From assembly GCF_040045035.1 (NCBI RefSeq), contig NZ_JBDZDS010000001.1:820981-884980 (forward strand): 64,000 bases of DNA, read 5' to 3'. The notes beneath the pieces were generated by a model. It did no database searches, was not told where the DNA came from, and saw only the letters and a program-made list of their open reading frames with translations. Below are positions 1-8,468 of this stretch, piece by piece (positions within the stretch are counted from its first letter, which is position 1; every line of letters begins with the position of its first letter). Origin of the DNA: Pseudaminobacter sp040045035. Its GTDB lineage: Bacteria; Pseudomonadota; Alphaproteobacteria; Rhizobiales; Rhizobiaceae. The translations under genes and the position numbers were made by a program.

Positions 1-3000
1 GCCGTCGACTTCACGCCGCAGCGCGTGCCGGAAGGCACCACCCATGCGATCGTCTACAACTACATGGCCCATCACCAGGGCATGTCCATCGCCTCCGTGG
101 CCAACGCGATCTTCGAAGGCCGCCTGCGCGATCGCTTCCATAGCGATCCCGTCATCGAGGCCGCCGAACTGCTTCTGCAGGAGAAGGCCCCGCGCGACAT
201 CACGGTCTCGACCGTGCGCACCGAGGCGGACGAGCGCGGCAAGGTCGAGACGCTCGAGCAGGCCGCCGATACCCGCCTGGTGGTCGAGCCTGCCCGTGCC
301 TTGCGCTCGACCAACCTGATGTCGAACGGCCGCTACTCGGTGATGGTGACGGCGACCGGCTCTGGCTACAGCCGCTGGAACGACCTTTCCATCACAAGGT
401 GGCAGCCCGATCCGACGGAAGACCGGTACGGGACCTACCTGTTCCTGCGTGACACCGAGACGGGCGAGTGGTGGTCCGCCACCACCGAACCCAAACGCGC
501 GGCCTCCGAGCACGCGCAGACGCTGTTCAGCGACGACAAGGCCAGCTTCATCAAGACCGTCGGCACCCTGCGTTCCGAAGTCGAGTGCATTGTCGTATCG
601 GAAGGCAACGGCGAGGGCCGGCGCATCACCATCGCCAATGACGGCATCGCCGACCGCCATATCGAGGTGACCTCATTTGCCGAGCTGGTGCTTGCGCCCG
701 AGGCGGCCGACAACGCTCACCCTGCCTTCTCCAAGATGTTCGTCGAAACCGAGATCTTGCCGAACAGCCGCGCCATCTTCGCGACCCGGCGCAAGCGCAG
801 CGCTGGAGAGCCGGATATAGCGGCGGCGCATTTTGTGACCGACGCCTCGGGCTCGACCCGGGACACGGAGGCCGAAACCGATCGCCGTGCCTTCATCGGT
901 CGCGGGCGGACCATTGCCGACGCCGCCGCCTTCGACCCCGGCGTCAGGCTGGGCGGCCATGCCGGCTTCGTGCTCGATCCGGTGATGGCGCTGCGCAGCC
1001 GTGTGCGCGTGCCGGCCAACAAGAAGGTGTCGCTGACGTTCTGGACCATGGTGGGCGCCGATCGCGCCGAGGTCGAGGCTGCGATGAGCAGGCTCGGCCA
1101 TCCCGAGAGCTTCCACCGCCAGGCCATGCTCGCCTGGACGCGGTCGCAGGTGCAGACGCGCCATTTCGGCCTCAGCCTGTCCGATGCTTCCAATGTGCAG
1201 CAACTCGCGCGTTATCTGCTCTACCCGGATCCGTTCTTGCGTATGCCGGCCGAGACGATCGCGACGGGCTTGGGGCAGCAGTCGGCGCTCTGGCCGATGG
1301 GAATCTCCGGCGATTTCCCGATCCTGGCGATCAGGATCGGCGACGTCGCCGACCTCGATATCGTCGCCCAGGCCTTGCGCTTCCAGGAATACATGCGCGC
1401 GCGCGGCATGCTTGCCGATCTCGTCATCGTCAACGAGCAGGCTTCATCCTACGTCCAGGATCTACAGCAGGCGATCGAAACGCTGGCTGACAACAGCCGG
1501 TCGCGCGGCAAGGAGCTCGGGCCGCGGCAGCACATCTTTGCCGTGCGCCGCGATCTGATGGAGGAGACGTCCTACAAGACCTTGTTGGCGGTCGCTCGGG
1601 TGTCGCTGCACACCAGGAACGGCACCATCTTCGACCAGATCGAGCGCGCCGAAGCCACTGCCCTGCAGGCAAGGGATCAGCTGGCGGCCACCGAGACGTC
1701 GATGATGCGTGAATTCGCCATGGATATGAGGAGGGGTGCACCGTCGGTCCCGGCCACCCGACCAAAGGGTGACACCGGTCTCCACGCCTGGAACGGCTTC
1801 GGCGGCTTCGACCGCGACGGGCGCGACTATGTCGTGCACCTCGACGGCCGGCGTACCACCCCGCAACCGTGGATCAACGTGGTCTCCAACGCGTCGTTCG
1901 GCTTCCACACTTCGGCCGAAGGCGCGTCCTTCACCTGGAGCCGCAACAGCCGCGACTTCCAGCTGACGCCATGGTCCAACGATCCGGTCAGCAACCGGCC
2001 GGGCGAGGCGATCTACATCTACGACCATGCCGACGGGCAGGCGTTCTCGCCCTTTGCGGCCGTGCTTCGTGACGAGTCGGTCGCCTACGAAGCGCGACAC
2101 GGGCAAGGCGTAAGCACGTTCACCGCGTCGCGGGGTCCGATTTCGACCGAGGTGACCCAGCTCGTCGATCCGGTCGATCCGGTGAAGATCTCGCGTCTGC
2201 GGATCCGCAATTCGGGCGGCGCGTCCGTGCGCCTGCGGGTCTATGCCTATGTCGAGTGGGTGCTGGGCAACAACCGCGCCAAGTCGGCGCCGACCATCGT
2301 GCCCTCGCAGGACCCGCTGACCGGCGCGCTGCTGGCCAAGAATGCCTATAGCCTCGACTTCTGCGAACGCGTCGCCTTCCTGGCGTGCGACGGCGATGCC
2401 CACTCGGTGACCGCCGACCGCACCGAGTTCATCGGCCGGGGTGGGTCGGTGGAGAAGCCGCATGCGGTGACCCGCGGCCTGGACCTGACGGGCAAGATCG
2501 AGGCGGGCATTGACCCTTGCGCCGCCATGGCGCGCGACGTCGAAGTCCCGGCAGGCGGCGAGATATCCATGCTGTTCCTGCTCGGCGACGCGGACTCGCC
2601 GGAAGAGGCCAGGGATCTCGTTGTCCGTCATCGCCGGCGCGACTTCGACGAACGGCTCGCCGAGAACGAAAGCAACTGGCGCGGTTTCCTCGACACGTTG
2701 CAGGTCGAGACGCCGGACAAGTCCTTTGACGCGCTGGTCAACAACTGGCTGCCCTATCAGAGCCTGGCCTGCCGCATCCGTGCCCGCACTGCCTTCTATC
2801 AGGCCAGCGGCGCCTTCGGCTTCCGCGACCAGCTGCAGGATACGCTGTCGCTGATGATGCACGATCCGCAACTCGCGCGTGACCAGATCCTCAACGCAGG
2901 GCACCGGCAGTTCCCGGAAGGCGACGTGCAGCACTGGTGGCTGCCGCGTACCGGCGCAGGCGTGCGCACGATGATCTCCGACGATGTGGTCTGGCTGGCC

Positions 3001-4179
3001 TATGGCACGGCGAGCTACGTGAAGGCGACCGGCGATGCTACGATCCTGGAAGAAAGCATCCCCTTCATAGAGGGCGAGCCTCTGGAGCCGGGTCAGCACG
3101 ACAACTTCTTCACGCCGGAAACATCCGAAAAGTCCGTGTCGCTCTACGAGCACTGCGCGCGGGCGCTGGACCTCGCCATCAAGCGCACCAGCGCCGGCGG
3201 CCTGCCGCTGATGCTCGGCGGCGACTGGAACGACGGCATGAACCGCGTCGGCGAGGAGGGGAAGGGCGATAGTGTCTGGCTGGGCTGGTTCCTGCTCAAG
3301 ACGCTCGGCGACTTTGCGCCGATCGCCCGCGAACAGGGCGACACGAAGCGCGCGGACAAATGGGAGAAGCATGCGAAGCGCCTGAAGCAGGCGATGGAGA
3401 AGACCGCCTGGGACGGCCAGTGGTACCGCAGAGGCTCCTATGACGATGGCTCTCCGCTTGGCTCGCACCTGTGCGACGAGTGCAAGATCGATTCCATCGC
3501 CCAGTCCTGGAGCGTCCTGTCTGGGCAGGGCGATCCGGCGCGGTCGAAGCAGGCCATGGACTCTGCGATGGAGATGCTGGTCGACAACGAGCACAAGCTC
3601 GTCAGGCTGTTCACTCCGCCCTTCTCGAACACCGAAAAAGACCCGGGCTACATAAAAAGTTACCCGCCGGGCGTGCGCGAGAATGGTGGCCAATATACGC
3701 ATGCCTCGACCTGGTTCGTCATCGCCTTGGCCGAAATGGGGCGGGCCGATGACTCCTATCGCTGCTTCAGCATGCTCAATCCGGTCAACCATTCCCTGGA
3801 CGAGCACGCGGCCGAGCACTACCGCGTGGAGCCCTATGTCGTGGTCGCCGACATCTACTCGGAAGGCGACAAGGCCGGTCGCGGCGGCTGGACGTGGTAC
3901 ACGGGCTCGGCCGGGTGGCTCTACCGGGCGGCGGTCGAGGCCATTCTGGGCATCCGCAGGGAAGGGCAGCGCCTGACTTTGACGCCCGTGCTGCCGAGCG
4001 ATTGGCCAGGTTATTCGGCTACCCTTAAGGTTGCCGGAACGGTCCATCGCATCCGGGTCGAGCGCGAAAAGGGCGCCGAGGCAGTCAGCATCGAGGTCGA
4101 CGGAAAGCGGCTTCGCGGGTCGTCCTTCGAGCTCAAATCCGGAAGTAAAAGCGAAATCCTCGTGCGGCTTCCGGGTTAG
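1..4179 (+). CDS. ndvB: Cyclic beta-1,2-glucan synthase, C-terminal part (cut by window start)
   Basis: The reading frame is open from base 1, so this is the last ~1,392 residues of a protein usually ~2,800 aa long. NdvB/ChvB is an inner-membrane enzyme that starts, elongates and cyclises periplasmic cyclic beta-1,2-glucan. The visible part begins at the end of the glucoamylase-like segment (YNYMAHHQGMS near residue 22) and continues into two glycosyltransferase-36/GH94 phosphorylase-type units that control chain length. The GH94 acid signature GGDWNDGMN lies near residue 1076. The adjacent downstream ndvA supports the identity. A strong hairpin follows the stop. Family assignment is confident; the N-terminal glycosyltransferase domain is outside the window. 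Confidence 0.95.
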   Translation, partial: AVDFTPQRVPEGTTHAIVYNYMAHHQGMSIASVANAIFEGRLRDRFHSDPVIEAAELLLQEKAPRDITVSTVRTEADERGKVETLEQAADTRLVVEPARALRSTNLMSNGRYSVMVTATGSGYSRWNDLSITRWQPDPTEDRYGTYLFLRDTETGEWWSATTEPKRAASEHAQTLFSDDKASFIKTVGTLRSEVECIVVSEGNGEGRRITIANDGIADRHIEVTSFAELVLAPEAADNAHPAFSKMFVETEILPNSRAIFATRRKRSAGEPDIAAAHFVTDASGSTRDTEAETDRRAFIGRGRTIADAAAFDPGVRLGGHAGFVLDPVMALRSRVRVPANKKVSLTFWTMVGADRAEVEAAMSRLGHPESFHRQAMLAWTRSQVQTRHFGLSLSDASNVQQLARYLLYPDPFLRMPAETIATGLGQQSALWPMGISGDFPILAIRIGDVADLDIVAQALRFQEYMRARGMLADLVIVNEQASSYVQDLQQAIETLADNSRSRGKELGPRQHIFAVRRDLMEETSYKTLLAVARVSLHTRNGTIFDQIERAEATALQARDQLAATETSMMREFAMDMRRGAPSVPATRPKGDTGLHAWNGFGGFDRDGRDYVVHLDGRRTTPQPWINVVSNASFGFHTSAEGASFTWSRNSRDFQLTPWSNDPVSNRPGEAIYIYDHADGQAFSPFAAVLRDESVAYEARHGQGVSTFTASRGPISTEVTQLVDPVDPVKISRLRIRNSGGASVRLRVYAYVEWVLGNNRAKSAPTIVPSQDPLTGALLAKNAYSLDFCERVAFLACDGDAHSVTADRTEFIGRGGSVEKPHAVTRGLDLTGKIEAGIDPCAAMARDVEVPAGGEISMLFLLGDADSPEEARDLVVRHRRRDFDERLAENESNWRGFLDTLQVETPDKSFDALVNNWLPYQSLACRIRARTAFYQASGAFGFRDQLQDTLSLMMHDPQLARDQILNAGHRQFPEGDVQHWWLPRTGAGVRTMISDDVVWLAYGTASYVKATGDATILEESIPFIEGEPLEPGQHDNFFTPETSEKSVSLYEHCARALDLAIKRTSAGGLPLMLGGDWNDGMNRVGEEGKGDSVWLGWFLLKTLGDFAPIAREQGDTKRADKWEKHAKRLKQAMEKTAWDGQWYRRGSYDDGSPLGSHLCDECKIDSIAQSWSVLSGQGDPARSKQAMDSAMEMLVDNEHKLVRLFTPPFSNTEKDPGYIKSYPPGVRENGGQYTHASTWFVIALAEMGRADDSYRCFSMLNPVNHSLDEHAAEHYRVEPYVVVADIYSEGDKAGRGGWTWYTGSAGWLYRAAVEAILGIRREGQRLTLTPVLPSDWPGYSATLKVAGTVHRIRVEREKGAEAVSIEVDGKRLRGSSFELKSGSKSEILVRLPG

Positions 4180-4195
4180 CCAAAATGAAAATTTG

Positions 4196-4233
4196 GGCGG
4201 CCGGCCCCAACAGGGGCCGGCCGCCATTATTTT
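4196..4233 (+). terminator. Rho-independent terminator after ndvB
   Basis: A perfect 13-bp inverted repeat (GGCGGCCGGCCCC at 4196-4208 and its complement at 4213-4225) with an AACA loop is followed by ATTATTTT. It begins 16 bases after the ndvB stop. It should separate ndvB from ndvA transcription, so ndvA probably has its own promoter in 4234-4423. Confidence 0.85.
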
Positions 4234-4423
4234 GCCGTAAGCGTGCCATTTTTCTTTAAAACTCAATTCGTTACGCGATCACGTGACATTACGGCGCGTT
4301 GCTCGATGTTGTTTCGAAATGGCGGAACCAAGTCTGTATGTGAGCATTGTCTTGCGGTGCAGCGGGCAGTGTTGGGTTCAGCAATGAGTGGCTGCACGGC
4401 GTTAACTCTCTGAGGTGAGTTTC

Positions 4424-6199
4424 GTGTCATTGCTGGAAGTTTATTTTAGAGCGCTTCGGTATTTAGCCGCCGAAAAACGACGCGTGTTTTTCATTTGTAC
4501 CGCGAATATCATCTTGGCTATTGTCACCATCGCTGAGCCGATCCTGTTCGGTCGCGTCATCGATGCCATCTCCGAGAAAACTGAGCTTGTGCCGACCCTG
4601 GCGCTGTGGGCGGGTCTTGGTGCCTTCAACATCGTCGCCTTCGTCCTCGTCGCCCGCGGGGCCGACCGGCTGGCGCATGCCCGCCGCGTGGCGGTCCTGT
4701 GCGAATCGTTTGAACAGGTGATCACCATGCCGCTGTCCTGGCATCAGGAGCGCGGCACCTCCAACGCGCTGCACACCATGCTGCGCGCGGTCGAGGCGCT
4801 TTTCACGCTGTGGCTGGAATTCATGCGCCAGCACCTGTCCACCGCCGTGGCCCTGGTCCTTCTGGTGCCGACCGCCCTGTCGCTCGACCTGCGCATGTCG
4901 CTTGTGCTTCTGGCGCTGGGCGTGTTCTACCTCGTCGTCAGCCGCATCGTCATGCACAAGACCAAGGACGGCCAGACCAAGGTGGAGCGCCACTATCAGG
5001 AGGTGTTTTCCCACGTCACCGATTCGGTCAACAACGTTTCGGTGCTGCAGAGCTACAACCGCATCTCGCTTGAGACCCAAAAACTGCGCAGCCACGTGCG
5101 CGACCTGATCAACGCGCAGTATCCGGTGCTCGACTGGTGGGCGCTTGCCAGTGCGCTTCATCGCCTGTCGTCCACGGTCTCGATGATGATCGTGCTGATG
5201 ATCGGCGCCTTGCTGGTGTCTCGGGGTGAACTGCGCATCGGCGATATCGTCGCCTTCACCGGCTTTGCCTCGCTGCTGATCAGCCGCCTCGACCAGATCT
5301 CGAACTTCGCCAACCAGATCTTCGATTCGCGCGCCAAGCTGGAAGCTTTCTACAAGCTCGAGGACTCGGTCGCCGACCGCGAGGAGCCGGCCGGCCTTCG
5401 CGAACTCGAGAACGTCACCGGCCATGTTCGCTTCGAGAATGTCGTCTTCGAGTTCCCGAATTCCGGCCAGGGCGTGCACGACATCTCCTTCGAGATTCCT
5501 GCCGGCCAGACCGTGGCCATCGTCGGTCCGACCGGGGCGGGCAAGACCACGCTTATCAACCTTCTGCAGGGGGTCTACACCCCGCAGGACGGCCGCATCC
5601 TTATCGACGGCATCGACACGCGCACCGTCACCAAGAAGTCCCTGCGCCAGTCGATCGCAACCGTGTTCCAGGATGCCGGGCTGTTCAATCGCTCGATCGA
5701 GGACAACATCCGCATCGGCCGCGAGAACGCCAGCTATGCCGAAGTTCATGCTGCCGCCCAGGCGGCCGCGGCCCAGGATTTCATCCTGGCCAAGAGCGAA
5801 GGCTACGACACCCGCGTCGGCGAACGCGGCGGCCAACTCTCGGGCGGCGAGCGCCAGCGCATCGCCATTGCCCGCGCCATCCTCAAGGACGCACCGATCC
5901 TGGTGCTGGACGAGGCGACGAGCGCCCTCGACGTGGAGACCGAGACGCGGGTGAAGGACGCGATCGACGCGGTCCGCCAGGCCCGCACGACCTTCATCAT
6001 CGCGCACCGGCTGACCACGGTCCGCGACGCCGATCTGGTCGTCTTCATGGACCACGGCCGCGTCGTCGAGATGGGAGGCTTTGCCGAGCTGTCGGCGACC
6101 AACGGACGTTTCGCCGCACTGCTGCGCGCCGGCGGCCTGCTGACCGACGAGGACGTGCGTGCCCTCAGCCACGTCTCGGTGCAGCCGGAAGCGGCCTGA
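4424..6199 (+). CDS. ndvA: Cyclic beta-1,2-glucan ABC exporter NdvA/ChvA
   Basis: 591-aa half-size ABC exporter fused in the order membrane domain (residues ~1-315) then ATPase. Walker A GPTGAGKTT is near 368, signature LSGGERQRIAIARAI near 473, Walker B ILVLDEATSALD near 491 and the H-loop IIAHRLTT near 525. NdvA carries cyclic glucan made by NdvB across the inner membrane to the periplasm. The GTG at 4424 is preferred over the in-frame GTG at 4415 because TGAGG at 4411-4415 is then correctly spaced and the product starts MSLLEVY, as family members usually do. Position directly after ndvB strongly supports the function. Confidence 0.92.
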   Translation: MSLLEVYFRALRYLAAEKRRVFFICTANIILAIVTIAEPILFGRVIDAISEKTELVPTLALWAGLGAFNIVAFVLVARGADRLAHARRVAVLCESFEQVITMPLSWHQERGTSNALHTMLRAVEALFTLWLEFMRQHLSTAVALVLLVPTALSLDLRMSLVLLALGVFYLVVSRIVMHKTKDGQTKVERHYQEVFSHVTDSVNNVSVLQSYNRISLETQKLRSHVRDLINAQYPVLDWWALASALHRLSSTVSMMIVLMIGALLVSRGELRIGDIVAFTGFASLLISRLDQISNFANQIFDSRAKLEAFYKLEDSVADREEPAGLRELENVTGHVRFENVVFEFPNSGQGVHDISFEIPAGQTVAIVGPTGAGKTTLINLLQGVYTPQDGRILIDGIDTRTVTKKSLRQSIATVFQDAGLFNRSIEDNIRIGRENASYAEVHAAAQAAAAQDFILAKSEGYDTRVGERGGQLSGGERQRIAIARAILKDAPILVLDEATSALDVETETRVKDAIDAVRQARTTFIIAHRLTTVRDADLVVFMDHGRVVEMGGFAELSATNGRFAALLRAGGLLTDEDVRALSHVSVQPEAA

Positions 6200-6274
6200 C
6201 ATGCGCCGACGGGGAGGCCGCTGCGGCGACCTCCCGCATTGCAGGGGACGGCCGCTCGGGGTAGATAATCCGGC

Positions 6275-7039
6275 ATGAGTGAAACAAGCGCGCGGCCCGG
6301 CCGCTGGATCGACCTTGCCAACCCGACACGCTTCCTGGCGCTGGCCGACAGGATCGTTCCCTGGCTTGCCGGCCTTTCGGCGTTGCTGCTGGCCGTCGGA
6401 CTCTACATGGGCTTCGCCGCGCCGGAGGACTACCAGCAGGGCAGCACCGTCCGCATCATGTACATCCACGTGCCCTTCGCCTGGATTGCCATGATGTGTT
6501 ACTCGCTGATGGCCTTGTCCTCGCTCGGCACTTTGGTCTGGCGCCACCCGCTGGCCGATGTCTCGCTGAAGGCCGCGGCACCCATCGGCGCCACCTTCAC
6601 CGCGCTGGCGCTGGTCACCGGCTCGATCTGGGGCAAGCCGACCTGGGGCACCTGGTGGGTGTGGGACGCGCGGCTGACCTCGGTCTTCGTCCTGTTCCTG
6701 ATGTATCTCGGCGTCATCGCGCTGACGCGCGCGCTCGACGATCCGGCGCGCTCGGCCCGCGCTGCCGCCGTCATGACGCTGGTCGGTTTCGTCAACATCC
6801 CGATCATCAAGTTTTCGGTCAACTGGTGGAATACGCTGCACCAGCCGGCGTCCGTGTTCCGGATGGGCGGGCCGACGATCGACCCAAGCATGCTGTGGCC
6901 GCTGATGGTGATGGCCGTCGGCATCACGCTTCTGTTCTTCACCTTGCATCTCATGGCCATGCGCACCGAGATCCTGCGCCGCCGCGTCATGGCCATGCGC
7001 TATATCGCTGCGCGCCGCGCCGACCGGAAAGCCGACTGA
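6275..7039 (+). CDS. ccmC: Haem exporter/haem-handling protein CcmC
   Basis: 254-aa integral membrane protein with about six transmembrane segments. It carries the tryptophan-rich haem-binding WWD motif (WGTWWVWDARLTS) and the two flanking histidines of the family, in YIHVPFAW and in NTLHQPAS. CcmC presents periplasmic haem to CcmE during cytochrome c maturation, normally with CcmAB and CcmD. Here it stands alone: the preceding gene is ndvA (75 bases upstream) and the next gene is convergent, so no ccmA, ccmB, ccmD or ccmG is adjacent. The ribosome-binding site is weak. Identity is good; the isolated context is odd. Confidence 0.88.
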   Translation: MSETSARPGRWIDLANPTRFLALADRIVPWLAGLSALLLAVGLYMGFAAPEDYQQGSTVRIMYIHVPFAWIAMMCYSLMALSSLGTLVWRHPLADVSLKAAAPIGATFTALALVTGSIWGKPTWGTWWVWDARLTSVFVLFLMYLGVIALTRALDDPARSARAAAVMTLVGFVNIPIIKFSVNWWNTLHQPASVFRMGGPTIDPSMLWPLMVMAVGITLLFFTLHLMAMRTEILRRRVMAMRYIAARRADRKAD

Positions 7040-7053
7040 AAACAAGGGATTGG

Positions 7054-7080
7054 ATTGCGGCCTTGAATCAAGGCCGCAAT
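7054..7080. terminator. Bidirectional terminator-like hairpin between convergent genes
   Basis: A perfect 12-bp inverted repeat, ATTGCGGCCTTG at 7054-7065 and CAAGGCCGCAAT at 7069-7080, with a three-base loop. It lies between the ends of the convergent ccmC and Lrp-domain genes. There is no strong T-run, so termination is likely but not certain. Confidence 0.65.
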
Positions 7081-7095
7081 TGATTCTCGCGTTTC

Positions 7096-7332
7096 TCAGA
7101 ACGCCTTGAAGGTAAGCGTGGTCAGCGAGCGCACGATGCCCGGCACATTGGCCACGTTCTCGTTGATGAACTTGCCGATGTCGACATCGTCTTCGATGTA
7201 GATCTTCATCAACAGGTCGTAGTCGCCGCTGGTCGAATAGAGCTCGGAGGCAACCTCCCGCTCGTAGAGCTGGTCGGCCACCGCATAGGTCTGGCCGGGC
7301 ACGCATTGCAGTTGGACGAATACGGTTTTCAT
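7096..7332 (-). CDS. Stand-alone Lrp/AsnC ligand-binding (RAM) domain protein
   Basis: 78 aa beginning MKTVFVQLQCVPGQ. The whole protein is the alpha/beta effector-binding domain of Lrp/AsnC regulators, including the SGDYDLLMKIY strand; no helix-turn-helix precedes it. The start is the ATG at 7332, preceded by AGGAG. Stand-alone RAM proteins form multimers and bind small effectors such as amino acids, possibly modulating full-length Lrp proteins by mixed oligomers; that role is inferred from the family. The nearest upstream gene region (7.5 kb onward) starts the anthranilate cluster, so an amino-acid-linked role is possible but unproven. Confidence 0.85.
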   Translation of the reverse strand: MKTVFVQLQCVPGQTYAVADQLYEREVASELYSTSGDYDLLMKIYIEDDVDIGKFINENVANVPGIVRSLTTLTFKAF

Positions 7333-7467
7333 TGTGCTCTCCTGACGCGGGATTCGACCGGCGCATGAGCCGTCCGGTCCAACATCATGCATTGATTCGA
7401 CAATCCGGCATTCACTGCAAAGCCCATGCTTGCGCGGGGCTCGGAAGCGGCCGGTCCAGCTCGTGTC

Positions 7468-8298
7468 TTACACGCCGAGCAGGGTCCGCACCAGCCTGTG
7501 ATCGGGGTCGGCAAGGCCTTCGATCACATCGAAATGGTGCCGACCGGCTTCCTCCACGCTCGAAATCTCGATGTTGAAACTGCTCCAGAGATTTTCGAGC
7601 AGGCGATTCTGGCGCAGGAATTCGGGCCGCTCGTCGGCGCCCACCCAGCAGGTGATATCCACCTCATCGAGCGGTTCGAGCAGCGCCACGCTTTCCACGC
7701 GCGCTTCCGCAAGGTCGAGATGCAGCGTCTCGTTCATCTTGGTGTTGAGCAGGGGGCGAAGGTCGTGCAGGCCCGAGATCGAGACGGTCTTGCGCAGTCG
7801 CGTGGCAACGTCGCGCTCGAGCGGCGAGGTGGCGGTGTTCATGCGGCTGACCAGATGGCCGCCGGCCGAATGGCCTGTGATCCGCAGCGGGCCCTCGATC
7901 TCGCGGGCGGCGGCATTGATCGCCGCGCCGATCTGCCTCGTGATGTCGGAGACGCGCGCTTCCGGCGTCAATACGTAGGAGGGCATCGCCACGGCGTAGC
8001 CATGTGCGAGCGGTCCGGCCGCCAGATGCGACCATGCCGATTTGTCGAAGGCCATCCAGAAACCGCCATGCACGAAAACCACGAGGCCCTTGGCCGCGAC
8101 CTTCGGCAGGAACAGATCGTAGCGGTTACGCGGGTGCGGGCCGTAGGCGATGTTCTCGCGCAGGCGTCCGGCATCCCGCATCTCGTCGCGAAATACCGAT
8201 GCGGCAACCTCCCATTTTGCCGGATAGTCGGGCCCCCCAGGAATGTAGATCGTGTTCGAATAGGCCTTGTCCCAATCCGTGATCCTGCTTGCCGACAT
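7468..8298 (-). CDS. Alpha/beta hydrolase, kynurenine-formamidase-like
   Basis: 276-aa alpha/beta hydrolase of the HSL/esterase-like group. The oxyanion-hole motif HGGFW is at residues 77-81 and the nucleophile elbow GHSAGG at 142-147 (Ser144); a C-terminal histidine (HHFDVIEG) can complete the triad. The ATG at 8298 is preceded by GGGGGAGA and is preferred over one ten codons upstream. The group includes arylformamidases that hydrolyse N-formylkynurenine. Divergence from the anthranilate-CoA operon makes a role in tryptophan-to-anthranilate catabolism reasonable, but other amide or ester substrates are possible. Confidence 0.75.
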   Translation of the reverse strand: MSASRITDWDKAYSNTIYIPGGPDYPAKWEVAASVFRDEMRDAGRLRENIAYGPHPRNRYDLFLPKVAAKGLVVFVHGGFWMAFDKSAWSHLAAGPLAHGYAVAMPSYVLTPEARVSDITRQIGAAINAAAREIEGPLRITGHSAGGHLVSRMNTATSPLERDVATRLRKTVSISGLHDLRPLLNTKMNETLHLDLAEARVESVALLEPLDEVDITCWVGADERPEFLRQNRLLENLWSSFNIEISSVEEAGRHHFDVIEGLADPDHRLVRTLLGV

Positions 8299-8468
8299 GC
8301 TCTCCCCCAATTTCGACGCTTTCCGCACGGCTCTGCATCTTATCCGCCGGCCTCTGCCGGTCGTGCAAGGCAGAATTCACCGTTGTCGAAAAAACTTCAA
8401 GCTTGAAACTTCATACTTGAAATTATGGCGGCCCGGTGCCATCCTTTTCCCATCAAAAGGAGTTGCCG

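Noticed and set aside
1462..4266. Very long minus-strand open frame across ndvB (and similar ones across 4463-7366 and 8397-10793)
   Set aside because: High-GC coding sequence leaves stop-poor antisense frames. The products are rich in His, Arg and Asp with no family motifs, and the sense genes are well identified.
4324..4348. GGAAC-N16-CATT upstream of ndvA as an EcfG promoter
   Set aside because: The -10 element differs at a key position and ndvA is not an expected stress gene; chance match is plausible.
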